From contig JAQGDQ010000128.1 in NCBI GenBank assembly GCA_030141605.1, forward strand, positions 436,001-500,000: a DNA stretch of 64,000 nt, given 5' to 3'. Origin of the DNA: Tubiluchus corallicola. Taxonomy: Eukaryota > Priapulida > Priapulimorpha > Priapulimorphida > Tubiluchidae. Shown piece after piece: positions 26,301 through 37,200 of this stretch. The position numbers and the translations under genes are program-made. Position 1 is the stretch's first letter. Each line of letters opens with the position of its first letter. Under the pieces are notes generated by a model. That model had not been told where the DNA came from. It saw only the letters and a list, made by a program, of their open reading frames with translations, and made no database searches.

Positions 26301-29300
26301 TCAAATAATAATCAAATTCATTATGTGCTTGTGATTTTTAGTGTGTTTTAATTATACTTTTTTCCATTAAAATTCATTATCGTTCCTGTGGAGTCTTCTG
26401 TTTTTTCACTAGCCACATATGCATCACATTTAACTAGAATGGTTGTTAGCAAAATTAGTTATTAATCCCTACATGTATGCCATTTTGTCATTGCGTGTGT
26501 ATTAATTTATTATGCACCAGTGATAAACCAAATCAAGTTAGCTAGATTGACATGTATATGCCACATCGCCTGAAAATACTAACAGTTAACTTCATTACGA
26601 TGGATTTATTTTAGTGAATAGAGCTTCGTTAGCCAAGGACATACCACACTTGCATACATGTAATCGTACATCAAGACTTGCTTATTTTTTCAGACACTGC
26701 CAAGGAGATCAAACAGGTTTGTCCCACACCGGATCAAAGCACAGACGTCGCTTCAAGCCATCAGTTTCAGCATATTCGTGTGGACGTCGTAGGGCCAGCA
26801 ATGCGTGTTCAGTCCGAGCCTCAACTATACAACACAACAGAGCCGGCAGCCGATCTTAGGTTAGTAGTAATTCATAAGAATTTGTAGGCTGTCACCCGCT
26901 GTGCAAACCTGTACTGGCCAAAATGAAATTAATAAATATTTAAATTTGACTTCCTTAATTCGGCATACTGGGTGTTTCCTATGTCAAACTGACAGCTCTG
27001 TGTATTTTTCATTAAGCATGGGACGATATAGAAGGAACTCAAATTGCAAATTTCCATCTATTTACAGAAACATGATTGTTTCATGACAATAGCCTACCAA
27101 TAAACTGATGAACATTATTAAAAATGAAGGTACAGCTCAATGTATCAATGGCATTTCTGCACTGACAGTTATCGTTAAATGTAATACTTATTCACATTTG
27201 TGATAAACGAAGTAATCTATAAACTTTGCAATGAAAACCATAGTTTTCGTGTACATCATAGAGATTATAGCAGCTTCAGCAAACACTATTAATAATATGA
27301 AGGAAAAATCTGAATATTTTTTGTTCTGAAACGTTTTTGTAATGAAATGGAAAGCTAATGACGTTCAAAAGAATTTAACCAAGTTTCTTGAAGGAGTTTG
27401 TATATAGGCTATAGAAACATTTTTTTATTCTGAATTTGGATGTGAGACCTTCCTGTAGCTGTCGTGTTGCTGCGCTGTCATTCTATGAAGATGACAGTTG
27501 TTGTTAAACTTATTCCTTGCTAATTGCGATTCGTAATCAAGCAAATTTTTGCACCTTAATTCAAAGTTATTTTTAAACATGTTCTTTTCTATTTCTAGTC
27601 CTATCATGGAGACGAGTAGAGAATACATGAAATCTTCTAGCAGCAGTAGTAGCAGTTGTGCATCCGCTATGTCGACACGGTCACGTCATTGTTCTCGTGG
27701 AAATTCTGCAACAGGTCACTCACTCAATGCACGCACACCTGGCATACGAGCTGAACTTACTGTCGATGAAGAAGTTCGACGAAGATTAGCAAATGTTTCG
27801 CTAGAAGATGCCAATCAAGAAAGGTAGTGACTATAGTAATCTAAACATCGTTTTTGAAGTGTGATGACTGAGGTGTTTGAAAATTGGCTTTTCCTGTAGA
27901 GTTTCTAGCTAAAAATTATGTTTTACAGAAAGCTGAAGCTTGTAAGTAAATTTCTTTGTGAATTTCACTTCTGGCACAGGATTTCATCGCTTAAATACCA
28001 AACGGATTGTTTGAGCGAATGTTAACTATGCTCATGTTGTGCGGGAATCTCAGCTTTGGTAAACAACATGATAAACATGCCTACTAGTGTTTACTTAGAA
28101 TTGTTTCTGTTTCTACTATCTATATTCAGACTATCATTAATGGTCAATCGTAATCTACAAATGAATAAAACAAATAGATTAAAACAGCATATTAGCACAC
28201 AGTTAGAATACATATTAACAAACAGAATGTGTAGTTAAATATTTATATTAACACACAAAATTGGAAAGTTGCAAAGGATATTCCTAATTTCTGAGTGTTA
28301 AATATGCAGATTTAATCTGTTTGTTTGTTCATTTGTAGATTTTGATTGAAAAATAAACATTGGGGGATAGTCGAAAAATCTCCTAAGCAATTGCCTGTAG
28401 ACATGTTTATCACATTGTTTCTGATTCTGTTTTTGTTATGTGTTAACTAGTATATAAGTTTGCACTAGAGTCAGAAGTAGTTTTTGTAGACTTGTACACG
28501 ACATTCTCAGCTGAAAAAACTCAGTAACGCAAGTACAAAACCCCTTGTGACTGTTTTTGTTGCTGATCTTTCTCCACAAATGCTGCCAAACAAATTAAGG
28601 ACCCCTTATTTTTTTTCAGATCAGTCAACTCTCCTTAGGTAGAGGTAACAAACGATCAACCAAGCATTTTTTTTACTAATTTTCATAGTTTTTTGTCTGT
28701 TGTGAGAGTTTCGTCTTTTGCATTTTAACTAACTTACTGGGCCATTTGTAATTTTACTATCCCTTTTATTTTTGTTAGGCAAAATGGTCATAATGTCTCA
28801 CTAGAGAGAAATGAGGTTTCCCTTAGACTGGTGACCGATACAGAGAATGCTGACATTTCAAATGGAGAAACGTATTCTGATCCATTTAGTTTGGATCTAG
28901 TGAGGCAGTTTTTAAATCATTTGACTCCTCCACTATCTTCTTATAACAACTACACGTACATCGATAAACCTATGGGAAACTTTAAAGCAGGCTTTGAGGT
29001 TGATTTAGGTAATTTCTTGTATTTTACCTTCTTTTGGTTTGCAATATGACTGTTTTATCTGCATATATTAAACTTCTACTTTTAAATTTTAGGTTTATCA
29101 GCACACAACTGAGATATTGTGACATTGTAAAACTCAGCCCTTATAATAATTGGTGTTAATATAAATGTGATATTTGATATTTGTAGGCATACCATTTTTT
29201 GTGACATATATTGCATATACACGTGACCTGATGTTGTTATGTAACTTGTGCTACTTGCAGGTATCGGAGATTACCAGCTAGTCAAGTGCATTGGTGATGG

Positions 29301-32101
29301 AGCTTATGCTCGCATCTATCAGGCCCGCAAAAGCAATGCTGATAAAGAAAAGGATGTTGTTTTAAAGGTAAAAGTTGTGTTTTTTTTGCCCAGTGATTAC
29401 CAGCACCAAAAATTTTGTAACGTTTATATTTACATAAAAACATTCGGAAAATAAACTGTTAATTTTAATAATTACATTATATAATAGTGTGAATGGTGCA
29501 CTATGCTTCTTCATGACACGTTCAATCCAACTATCCTTATTTACGATTGCTCATAACAGTTTCTGTAACTGCCAACATTTTCATAAGTAGGCATATGTTG
29601 TCTTTGTAGGAAAACTTTTGTAGCTGCAATTGCTGTTGCTACAGTGGCAAAACACTTCGTACTAATTGTAATGTGAATCTTTGTTTTTGTGTATTTTTTG
29701 CAGTTGCAAAAGCCAGCTTGGCCATGGGAGTTTTACATTTGTAGTACACTCAACGAGAAGCTTGCAAAGCTACCCATGCCTGTAGATATTCGACCGTCAA
29801 TAATGTCAATTGATGAAGCCATTATCTTCCTGGATGGTAGTTGCCTCATCAATGAATATCATCCAAATGGATCCCTGCTGGTAGGAACGGATAAGCGTTA
29901 GCTTTCATACAGTCACTTTTAGACTTACCAAATTAAGTCAGTCGACTTGGACTAGACTCAGTATTCTTTTAACGACTGTGCTTCTTGTTGTGCCATTAAT
30001 TGGCAGATACCTCACTGAGACTTGAAATTAAATACTCGAGTTTTGAAACCAGTAATTTGAAACAATCCTGATCATTTTATACAGGCAGTAGGCTTTGGGG
30101 TGTTAGTACATTGGTGGCCAAACCTTGTCACTCATTAAAAATCGTAAGCATGGTATAGTCACTTAGTCAATCAACAAAAATTGAATATTGTCATCAATCC
30201 AGCTAATGTCACCAATTTCTTTTAATGTTAATTAAGAATGTCCCACTCTTCGATAAAAATTTTATTATGTAAAGCATATTGTAGTCACACCAACACAGTC
30301 TGCCTCCTACAGTGCATTGTTAAAAGTATTTTCAAGGTTGGTTAAGCATTACACTAAACTGTATTACTGGGTCCAAAAACCTCATAGTTTTACTAAAAGC
30401 ATTATCACATTTTTTTCGCTCATCCGAAATTGCTGTAAACCGTTAGCTTATGTTACAGGATTTAGTAAACATTCACAAGATGACTATGACAAAGGGTCAG
30501 GCAAAACCATGTCTAGATGAATTTTTGGCAGCTTACCTAACAATACAGATGCTCTATATTATGGAAAGTATGCATGCGTGCGAGATCATACATTGCGATG
30601 TGAAACCTGATAACTTTGTCTGTACGGGCTTGTAAGTATCGTGCTGTACTTATTTATATGTACAGGTTTTATCATTTTGTCACAAATGATCGTTCACATT
30701 GCACTAAGGTTACATATCTTTTTTATGACATAGCATAGTCAATCGATGATACAAGATTGTTATTACTACTAGCCAAACCTTATAAAAGAAGCATATAAAT
30801 ATATACCACACACAACACTACCAACTGCAATGGTAGCGAAGATAGCAACAACAGCACAACAGCAAAGGCAGCAGCCCAGTGAAACCTGCATTTTGCACAT
30901 AGTCGAAGATGTGAAATTACAAACGCTCTTAGACCCATTTACTGATGATCATTAATGCACAAACATTCCATATAGTCTTTACAAACCTGTCCTGCATATT
31001 ATTGCATTTCGTTTTAGTACCTGAAAACGTTGTAAATTCACATAAAAATGTCTCTGTTCTTTTTTCTACAGTGTACTGCTTGATGAAAACTGCACAGATC
31101 CTGACAAACTTTTTGGATTAGTTACAACATCACTGAAGCTGATTGATTTTGGTCGTTCTCTCAACATGTCGCTATTTCCTGTTGGCACTAGTTTCTATCA
31201 CAAGGTGGCCACTGACTGTTTTCAGTGTACAGAAATGTTAGAAGGAAAGCCCTGGACTTATCAAGTACGTCTATCAATAAACTTTTTATTCACCAAATTT
31301 TACGTATGTGGTGTTAGATTGCACTGTGGAAACTATATTGTGGTCATCAAGAACATTTCAACATGGCATGTTCTTTGTTCTGCATTGCACTATTTTTTTT
31401 GTTTGCAACTGTATTTGTCAATAAAATTGTGCAAATTTTTCATGTTTATTTTCAAGACTGACTTATTTGGAATGGCTGCATGCGTGAACTGCATGCTGAG
31501 TGGGGATTATATGAATCCATATCATGAGAATGGTGTATGGAAAATTACAACCAACATTAAAAGGTAACATTTTTAACAATATTGTAATTCTGCAAGTGAA
31601 TATGCCGAGGATATTTATTATATTACGTTCAAGTTATACCACTTAAACCTCAGTTGCTGTCCATTTTGTCAAGATTTAAATAGCAAAATCTAATTAAGTA
31701 GATTAGAAGCTCTACACTAAAAATACCACCTATCAACTAGTGAAGGGCATACTGTGATTTGTTTTTCAAAACTTGAAACCTAACGTGCATAAATGTCACT
31801 TAGATGCTTTTGTGTGGTAGTGTTTGTGTTTGCATTAGCAGACCATTGTCTAAAGGTTTACCTAAGTTCATTTTGTGCTCAAGTTGTTTTACGCACCGCT
31901 ATTTCATTATATTCAAAATTTTGCAGGAACTGGGCCTTTAGGAATTTTTGGAAGTCTTTTTTCCATGTTTTATTAAACATACCAAGCTGTACTGAGTTAC
32001 CTGACTTGAGAGCGATGCGACGTGAACTGCAACTACAATTTACAAACCTCAACAACGTCAGGGCCTACAACAACGCTGTATTGAACTTGTCAACTTCATG
32101 A
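11390..32101 (+). CDS. BUB1: MadBub: BUB1/BUBR1-family spindle-assembly-checkpoint kinase, 29 coding exons
   Basis: Exons: 11390-11562, 12324-12383, 12705-12849, 13332-13528, 14120-14289, 15212-15396, 15610-15707, 16164-16281, 16434-16534, 17297-17372, 18164-18238, 19340-19521, 19764-20090, 20195-20695, 21061-21341, 22134-22239, 22939-23148, 24025-24234, 25610-25709, 25851-26064, 26694-26859, 27599-27823, 28779-29008, 29261-29367, 29704-29880, 30459-30631, 31072-31264, 31457-31563, 31927-32101. All have GT-AG ends and matching phases; total 1693 aa, or 1623 without one copy of the duplicated exon. At kinetochores this family delays anaphase by inhibiting APC/C-CDC20 and recruits Mad1 and PP2A. 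Residue order: KEN1 (27-29), TPR (about 58-195), ABBA (266-271), KEN2 (297-299), ABBA (330-335), GLEBS/BUB3-binding (about 383-400), coiled coil, CD1 (about 850-870), ABBA-like (916, 985, 1055), KARD (1231-1236), CDII-like (about 1307-1384), kinase (about 1385-1693; K1419, D1525, DFG 1561-1563). It thus joins BUB1- and BUBR1-type features. The exon 1 donor (GTCAGT) and exon 27 acceptor (AAG) are the weakest junctions. Confidence 0.93.
12324..14289 (+). other. MadBub exons 2-5: Mad3/BUB1 homology (TPR) region
   Basis: Spliced, these exons read FETLLRTYEGDDPFTVW, then NYIKWTLQNFP, then YPLEVYDFLYDQELG and SGDLKKANAVLENGIKLGA. This is the conserved order of the Mad3/BUB1 homology region I (TPR helices) that binds KNL1 and helps place CDC20. 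Just before it, exon 1 holds MSKENVQPLKQGR, the first KEN box in the context typical of BUBR1/Mad3. Confidence 0.92.
15212..15707 (+). other. MadBub exons 6-7: ABBA-KEN2-ABBA cassette
   Basis: Exon 6 carries FKIFCD, fitting the ABBA consensus F-x-[ILV]-[FHY]-x-[DE], followed by KKENVKAPGPWN, the second KEN box with its typical GPWN tail. Exon 7 carries FSVHED, another ABBA match. This is the cassette that in BUBR1 engages a second CDC20 molecule on the APC/C. All three motifs lie within about 70 residues. Confidence 0.88.
15868..15975 (+). pseudogene. Decayed partial duplicate of MadBub exon 8 and its donor/intron start
   Basis: GGCCAAGAAATCTAAATGA followed by ATGAGTGAGTTCTGTTTTC here closely matches the end of exon 8 and its donor at 16259-16298 (GCCCAAGAAATTTAAATGA then ACGGGTGAGTTCTGTTTTTC). 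Similarity continues in part into the intron (TATTAAATC...CTTTGC...CTTGCTTTG-like words). The copy lies in the intron before exon 8, shows an in-frame TGA and lacks the exon's 5' half, so it is probably not spliced in. Confidence 0.6.
16434..17372 (+). other. MadBub exons 9-10: GLEBS (BUB3-binding) motif and following coiled coil
   Basis: Exon 9 reads AKSKVYGGIEEFSFEELKAL; the double Glu before F-S-F-E-E is the core of the GLEBS motif that binds the BUB3 propeller. Exon 10 reads on as a charged helix (LKKDMEEKIRMEMEEKIKQQ) and is continued by exon 11. Confidence 0.9.
16743..17126. mobile_element. hAT-like non-autonomous element in a MadBub intron
   Basis: The left end is CAGGGTTCTCAC (16743-16754) and the right end GTGGGAACCCTG (17115-17126): 12-base terminal inverted repeats with one mismatch, starting CAGGG as in many hAT elements. 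The interior has repeated subterminal words (TCAGGGAAAATCC, CTGGAAAATCC, GTCAGGGAAA), also usual for hAT termini. The flanking 8-mers (GTGTTGAT and GCTGATTT) are not a clean duplication. There is no transposase frame, so it is non-autonomous. Confidence 0.6.
18407..19227. mobile_element. Pogo/Tc1-mariner-like non-autonomous element in a MadBub intron
   Basis: The left end CAGTAGGTGCCATTTATTAG and the inverted right end CAGTAGGGGCCACTTCACAG match over much of 26 bases, both continuing into ACTCAC. TA dinucleotides flank both ends (18405-18406 and 19228-19229), the target-site duplication of Tc1/mariner/pogo elements. The 821-base interior has only short ORFs and no recognisable DDE transposase, so I call it non-autonomous. 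It lies between MadBub exons 11 and 12. Confidence 0.65.
19212..19275. repeat. Tandem duplication of the right terminal repeat plus flank
   Basis: GAAGTGGCCCCTACTGTATA followed by CGATATGCTG occurs at 19212-19241 and again, identically, at 19246-19275 (period 34). It duplicates the right end of the pogo-like element together with its flank. Confidence 0.85.
21061..21341 (+). other. MadBub exon 15: CD1 (Mad1-binding) motif
   Basis: GPSPTVNTKEAMGLVMGMF is a near match to conserved domain 1 of BUB1, which is phosphorylated by CDK1 and MPS1 and recruits Mad1. The TVNT start, KEA and helical VMGMF are all kept, and a downstream DDCAFEAAF matches the acidic-aromatic stretch that follows CD1 in BUB1. 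Vertebrate BUBR1 lacks this motif. Confidence 0.9.
22939..23148 (+). other. MadBub exon 17, copy 1 (ABBA-like motif exon)
   Basis: A 210-nt exon with phase 2 at both ends adds exactly 70 codons. It encodes a Gln-rich start (IWQSQLQQQTIPRTG) and FQIYSD followed by AETGNDPNQENL, an ABBA-type match with an acidic tail. BUB1 has a similar F-x-I-x-x-D motif followed by an acidic, KEN-containing stretch. Confidence 0.85.
24025..24234 (+). other. MadBub exon 17, copy 2 (identical duplicate)
   Basis: Identical in sequence and splice sites to the exon at 22939-23148. Because the exon is symmetric (2-2), transcripts may include either copy or both without a frameshift. With both, the junction changes one codon (Gly to Leu) at the copy boundary. 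Confidence 0.8.
26694..27823 (+). other. MadBub exons 20-21: KARD motif across an exon junction
   Basis: Exon 20 ends in CTT AG and exon 21 starts with T, giving LSPIMETSREY across the splice. LSPIME fits the B56-binding pattern LxxIxE with a central SP, and the following TSREY plus a poly-Ser run match the kinetochore attachment regulatory domain of BUBR1 that recruits PP2A-B56. The motif is invisible without splicing because the intron separates Leu from the rest. Confidence 0.88.
28779..32101 (+). other. MadBub exons 22-29: CDII-like segment and kinase domain
   Basis: Exon 22 (DPFSLDLVRQFLNHLTPPLS) aligns with the segment just before the BUB1 kinase. The kinase follows with Gly-rich loop IGDGAYARIY, VVLK (ATP lysine), PWEFYI, catalytic loop HCDVKPDNF, DFG (LIDFGRSLNMSLFP), FQCTEMLEGKPW and the C-lobe FHVLLNIPSCTELP, all in BUB1 order. 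The loop has Cys where BUB1 has Gly, but the catalytic Asp, Lys and Asn remain, so it is probably active. Confidence 0.92.
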
Positions 32102-32834
32102 GAGTAAACCTGTGTTTAACAGATAGCATTATTTTTACCTGTTCTGTAAAACGTTTACTTATTGATTTTTTGTGCATGTTATGGTAAACTTTATTTTTCA
32201 CATAGCATCTTCTTATGAGTTATTAAGCAGATTGACTCTACTGAAAGAAAGCAATATGTTCATTTACTGAATGTTGTATTGAGGGTAGCTTTGTGCTCTT
32301 GTACTATGTAATATAGTTATATAAAATTGTTTAAAATTAGCCTGTTATGATTTTATAAGCACATTTGGCATTCGTTTAATGTTTCATGTTTTAACTAAAC
32401 TATTGTTACAGCTTAAAATTCTTAAGTGAACTGATTCTTGCAATTGTTTTCTATTTTTAGCTTGTGCACTTCTTTTCTTCTTTCCTTCTTTGTCATCTTT
32501 CCACTCATTGCAACTTGCCACATTGTAACTGATATGCTTGTATGTGTCATGTGTTATATAAAAGTGCTTGTATGTCGTAAGTTAAACTGAAATGGCTTAT
32601 TTAAACCACTCATGTACAGTCTGATAAGGCCAAAGATGTATGATGTGTTCTCAAAATGTCAAACAATTACTGTTATCTAATGCACGTAGTTTATATAGAT
32701 GTTCTTCTTTTGTTGAATAGAAAAGTTTATGTAGCATATTAATGAGCAACATTATCTAACTTAAATTTTTACTGTTTATGAATAACTAACTAACTTAAAC
32801 ATGGCATGTATTATATTCTCTGATACTGTTTAAA

Positions 32835-32840
32835 AATAAA
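32835..32840 (+). terminator. Poly(A) signal AATAAA, candidate for MadBub
   Basis: A canonical AATAAA lies about 730 bases after the MadBub stop and is followed by a T-rich stretch. It is a candidate only. Confidence 0.45.
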
Positions 32841-33551
32841 GAGTTAAATGTCAACTTCTCTATCTGAATTGCTTTTGTAGTTGCTAATGCTGAAATACTA
32901 TTTTTGAAACATTAAAATTAAATGACAGTGATTTATGTCCTGTTAATGGAAGTTGTATACATGGAATTTTATTAGTATTATTTTATTTTTTTGGAAACAA
33001 AACAAAGTTCATGGCGAAATACAACAAAATAAGGCCTATTTTCTAATTCAGTGCCTACAATTAAAAATAACTACATGTATGCCATATCTTTGAATTTTAT
33101 AAAGTTTGTTGCATTTAAAAAATACCAATGTTTCTGCCGCTGACCACAGTTTCTGAGGACACAGAAAATAGCAACACAAGCGGTTGCACATTTTATAAAA
33201 AGAAGCAAGCCGGTAAAGCACACCACAAATGGTCCATAATTATTTGTGGGCTTTAAATGGTGAATTTGCAAAACCACATTGTTTTATAATTTTTCACAAA
33301 ATTATGTAATTCTAAAAGTTTTTTTTTACACTTCAGTATGGTTGTGTGGGGGAGTGTTTTATTTAAAATAACTTCGAGCAGTTTGGAAGTGTCATGTAGT
33401 CGTTACTGTACCAAACCCTCGACGGGATAACGATTGATCTGCTTTTTCGGCACAGCGTTAATAAGAGGCTCAAAAGCGTCCCTAGAAAGTACAAAGCATA
33501 AAACTGAGTCTGCCACAGTGCCTCGACCACATCTTGCCAGTCAATTAACAG

Positions 33552-33660
33552 ATGGCGGGAGAAGCAAGTTGTTTACATGACGTAAGTGACGTTCGGCTTT
33601 TTGATTTGCTGCAATGAGTTAAAAGGCGTGGTTTAAGTCTAGCAAACCATCTCCCGCCAT
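33552..33660 (+). promoter_or_regulatory. Inverted pair of E2F-like sites flanking CRE-like motifs, upstream of E2F7/8
   Basis: ATGGCGGGAGA (33552-33562) and its exact inverse TCTCCCGCCAT (33650-33660) lie about 100 bases apart. GGCGGGAG/CTCCCGCC fits the E2F core; the ATGGCGG part also resembles a YY1 core. Between them are TGACGTAA (33578-33585) and GTGACGTT (33586-33593), CRE/ATF-type half sites in tandem. The cluster sits about 600 bases before the E2F7/8 start codon. Confidence 0.55.
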
Positions 33661-34265
33661 AAGAAGGACGCTATCAGTTTGAGTAATTATGACCGGTATA
33701 CTTTGATAATTATTAGGTTTTTGTTCTTTCTTTGTCGTTTGCGTCTTTATATATACGTACTTATTTCGGGCAGAAACGCTATCATCAATAGGTCTGTTAC
33801 AGAATGTTCCAATCTGCTATTACAAAAAGACTTTAAAGGCACCGCCGGTTAACGTATGTAAATAAGATTAATTAACCTTTTATGAAATCTCTTGAATAAT
33901 AGTTAATGTGTTGCCTACAAGTGAAGTAAGCTTTTGCTTTTAATGCAAATCTATAACACGTGTGGCGACTAATTTATCGACAAAGTCATCACGCAGATGC
34001 TGTAATCAACACAAAAGGAAAATTTATCACAACGGAAAAGTTAATAATAGTCTAATTTTGCAGGGTAACAATATGTGAACAGTAACAATAACGAAAATGT
34101 GAGCAACAACGAAAGAATATCATAACTATAAATATGTTTATATACAGTGTGAATGTTATTCTATTACTCGTATTATTGTTATTAACATTATACATTTTTC
34201 AGATATGATAAACTCAAAATCAAAATTGAAAATAATAATTACAGCTACATTTAATATAACTTGCA

Positions 34266-37200
34266 ATGGAGGATTCTGTTATCCTACGACTGTCTTTTCT
34301 TCCACCGGAATGTGATGGCTCAGTTTCACCTGTCTTGCATGCTGATGAAAACAATCACGATTCCAGTTTGCCTCTGCCATTTTCTTCATTAACCTGTGAA
34401 CCTGAGGAAGTTTTAGCAAGAGACATTCCTCAACTTGTGAATGATCCTGTTCTGTTTTCTGCAGAAACTTATCAATCAGCAGCAACAAGTAAGCATAAAG
34501 GTGATGATAAAGAGGCACTTTCTACGCATGAACAAGTTGTGTTTCACACTCCGTACAGCCCAAGTCCAAAACATGCTGCTCATTTGCAGAGCACCCAGAA
34601 CAGAGAAAACTTTATGTCAGGGAAAACAAAGGGTAAATTTGTTGGCCGTAAACGGCCATTGCAGGATTCTACAAACATTGAAAGTAAAAGAGTGAACCAT
34701 TTGGATGTTACAACGCCAAAGAAATTATCAGCGATCAAGCAAGAGCCTCTGACACCAACAGCAAACTTGAAACTTTTATTCAGCGCTGCTAGCCCTGAGA
34801 TACGTATCAGAGAGACAAAGAAGAAACAGCTTTTTGATGAGGGAAGTAGGGATAGAGATGTAAGTATATTTCATTTTACTAACTATATCTATGTCTAATA
34901 ATAATAAAACTAAAGTTTTACTTTTTGAACTGTGAAATGTCTTGAATAAATATAGGCATCCATACCACTATTTTTATGAAAAATATCTTATTCGTGATGT
35001 TTTGATCCTATTGGATCATTATCAAACGTATCTGTAAAAAAGTGATATTTTAATTGAAATGCTATATAGACTACAATATATCTAGTGCACATACATGTAT
35101 GTGCAATGAATGATAACTACTATACTGTCAAAGTTAATAGCCTTTTTGTAGTATAATAACTTGCCTACTAGGCCTACTAAGTTCTCTAAACTTAAATTTA
35201 ACATTTGATATCTGTTAGTTTGTTAAAGTTAAAACTGTTATTCAAGGAATTGGTTCCTGTGAATGTAGTCGATACAAATTTTGAAAGCCATGCTGAAGGA
35301 GTTGACCGCAGTGAGAGCAGTAGCATAGACGTTAATTTTATGGGCAATTTCTGTACGGATCAACAGACGAGTGCTGAATATTGTCCTAGCGGAGATGTGA
35401 TTATTGACCAAATTTTAGATGTGGAGGTTGAAACGTATAAGCCTAGCCGCAAAGAAAAGTCATTAGGATTGCTATGCAAGAGGTATTGATGCTAATTGTT
35501 GCATTTACAAGTGAAACAACTTCTTGGTTTGTTTGCTGTCTCATTCTATATCTCTGATGTTTGCTGCACATTACATTCTTACTGCTGATAGGAAACAGAC
35601 AGGTATAATTGTTAACATTGCAGATTATAGTTACCCTTTTCTGCAACACAAAGTAAAAGGTTAATACCTATGTTGATGCTGATTATATAGCTTTCTAGCT
35701 CACAATACTATTTAGTCTATAAGTCACAATAAAGTCAAATCCTTTTGAACGTACTTGTTATCTAATAGTCTTATATAATTAAAGCTTGCCTGTGAATAAT
35801 TATTTTAAGCTTTTTACTTTCAAAGAGCTGTTTCTTCATTTGTGCAGATTTTTAGATTTACTGCCAGATTTACCACCAAGTACGGAACCTGTGCCACTAT
35901 GCCTAGATGAGATTGCCAAGGAACTTAGTGAGTAACGATTAATGATAAATACTTGCTGATTAAATATCATTTGACAGTTTTTACTAAATATTGTAATCGT
36001 AATAAACTCTAGAGTTGGAAGACATAATAAATTGTTTTGAAAGAAATCATCAGGCGGTGTAATCTGTGATTGTCTGATCTGTTGAAATCTTTGAGTGTGT
36101 TAAAATTATCTGTTAGCTTATTGGTTTAGTAAGGTTTACTGTTCAACATGCTTTATATAGACACGGCGAGATGCTTGTGATGTGAAGCTGAGCATTGTGT
36201 TGTTCTTGATTTTGCTAACCGAAAAACTTGAACTATTACATTATTTTAAAAATATCCATGAGACTTTGTCTTGTTTAATAAACTTCTTTATAGATACAGA
36301 ACGAAGAAGGATATATGATATTGTGAATGTCCTTGAAGCTCTCGAGATGGTGCACCGTCTAGCAAAAAATAGATACTCTTGGTATGGAAAAACCAATTTG
36401 ACCAACACTCTTAGTCGTTTACAGGTTAGACAGTTTACTTTATCAGAATATCTCATTTGTTATTTGATGAAATTACGCTACTAAAGCATTTTCAAAGCTT
36501 CGCTAACAGCATAATAATCTACATAATTGCTTTAATTGGTCCAATGAAATCATGTTTAATAATTAGCCCAGTAGTTAATTCAGTTCTCTGATAAGTGTTA
36601 AAAGACAACACAAACATTCAAATGTAAATGGAATGCTATTCGTATACAGATTTTTGCCTGTGCAGGTTGCATGAAGAATGTTCCCCAGCTTACCAGCATT
36701 TAATTACAGGAACTTTATCATACTCCATGTTGCATTATATTTTGTGCCCTCAACACCATTTGCTTCTGCTGTTCATCACTTTAATTTCACTTTTGCACGG
36801 GTGAACATGTAAATACAAATACAGGCTAACAATTCCTGGCTGTTAATCAGCTTGTTACTCTTCTAGGTGGTTCAGTTAATTGCCACATAAATTAGGACGA
36901 ATTGCGACTCATTTTCAGTTAATCACACGTTGTGATTGAAATACCACCTGTGACCATGCAAGATAATCAATAGCGCACGCGTAAATTGATATTCGATTTG
37001 GAATTGCTGAATATTCAGGTCTCGGAATGCGATCTTTGGTTCAGTTTGGCAGAAACATAAATTCTGCCTTCAATGCCCCTTTATACTAATGCGATGGTGG
37101 TAGAAGAAGCAACAGCGGCATTGACGGCAATTATTTAAATGGCTTCAGTGACGATAATAAAAATTAAAGGAGCGTAAGCCCTGCTTATATTGTTATAACA

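Larger units (their letters stand above)
32102..34265 (+). other. MadBub 3' UTR and spacer/promoter region before E2F7/8
   Basis: The MadBub 3' UTR probably ends near the AATAAA at 32835-32840. The rest up to 34265 has no supported coding exon. From about 33400 it becomes less AT-rich and carries the inverted E2F-like sites and CRE-like elements listed separately, so this is the likely promoter and 5' UTR of E2F7/8. Confidence 0.55.
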
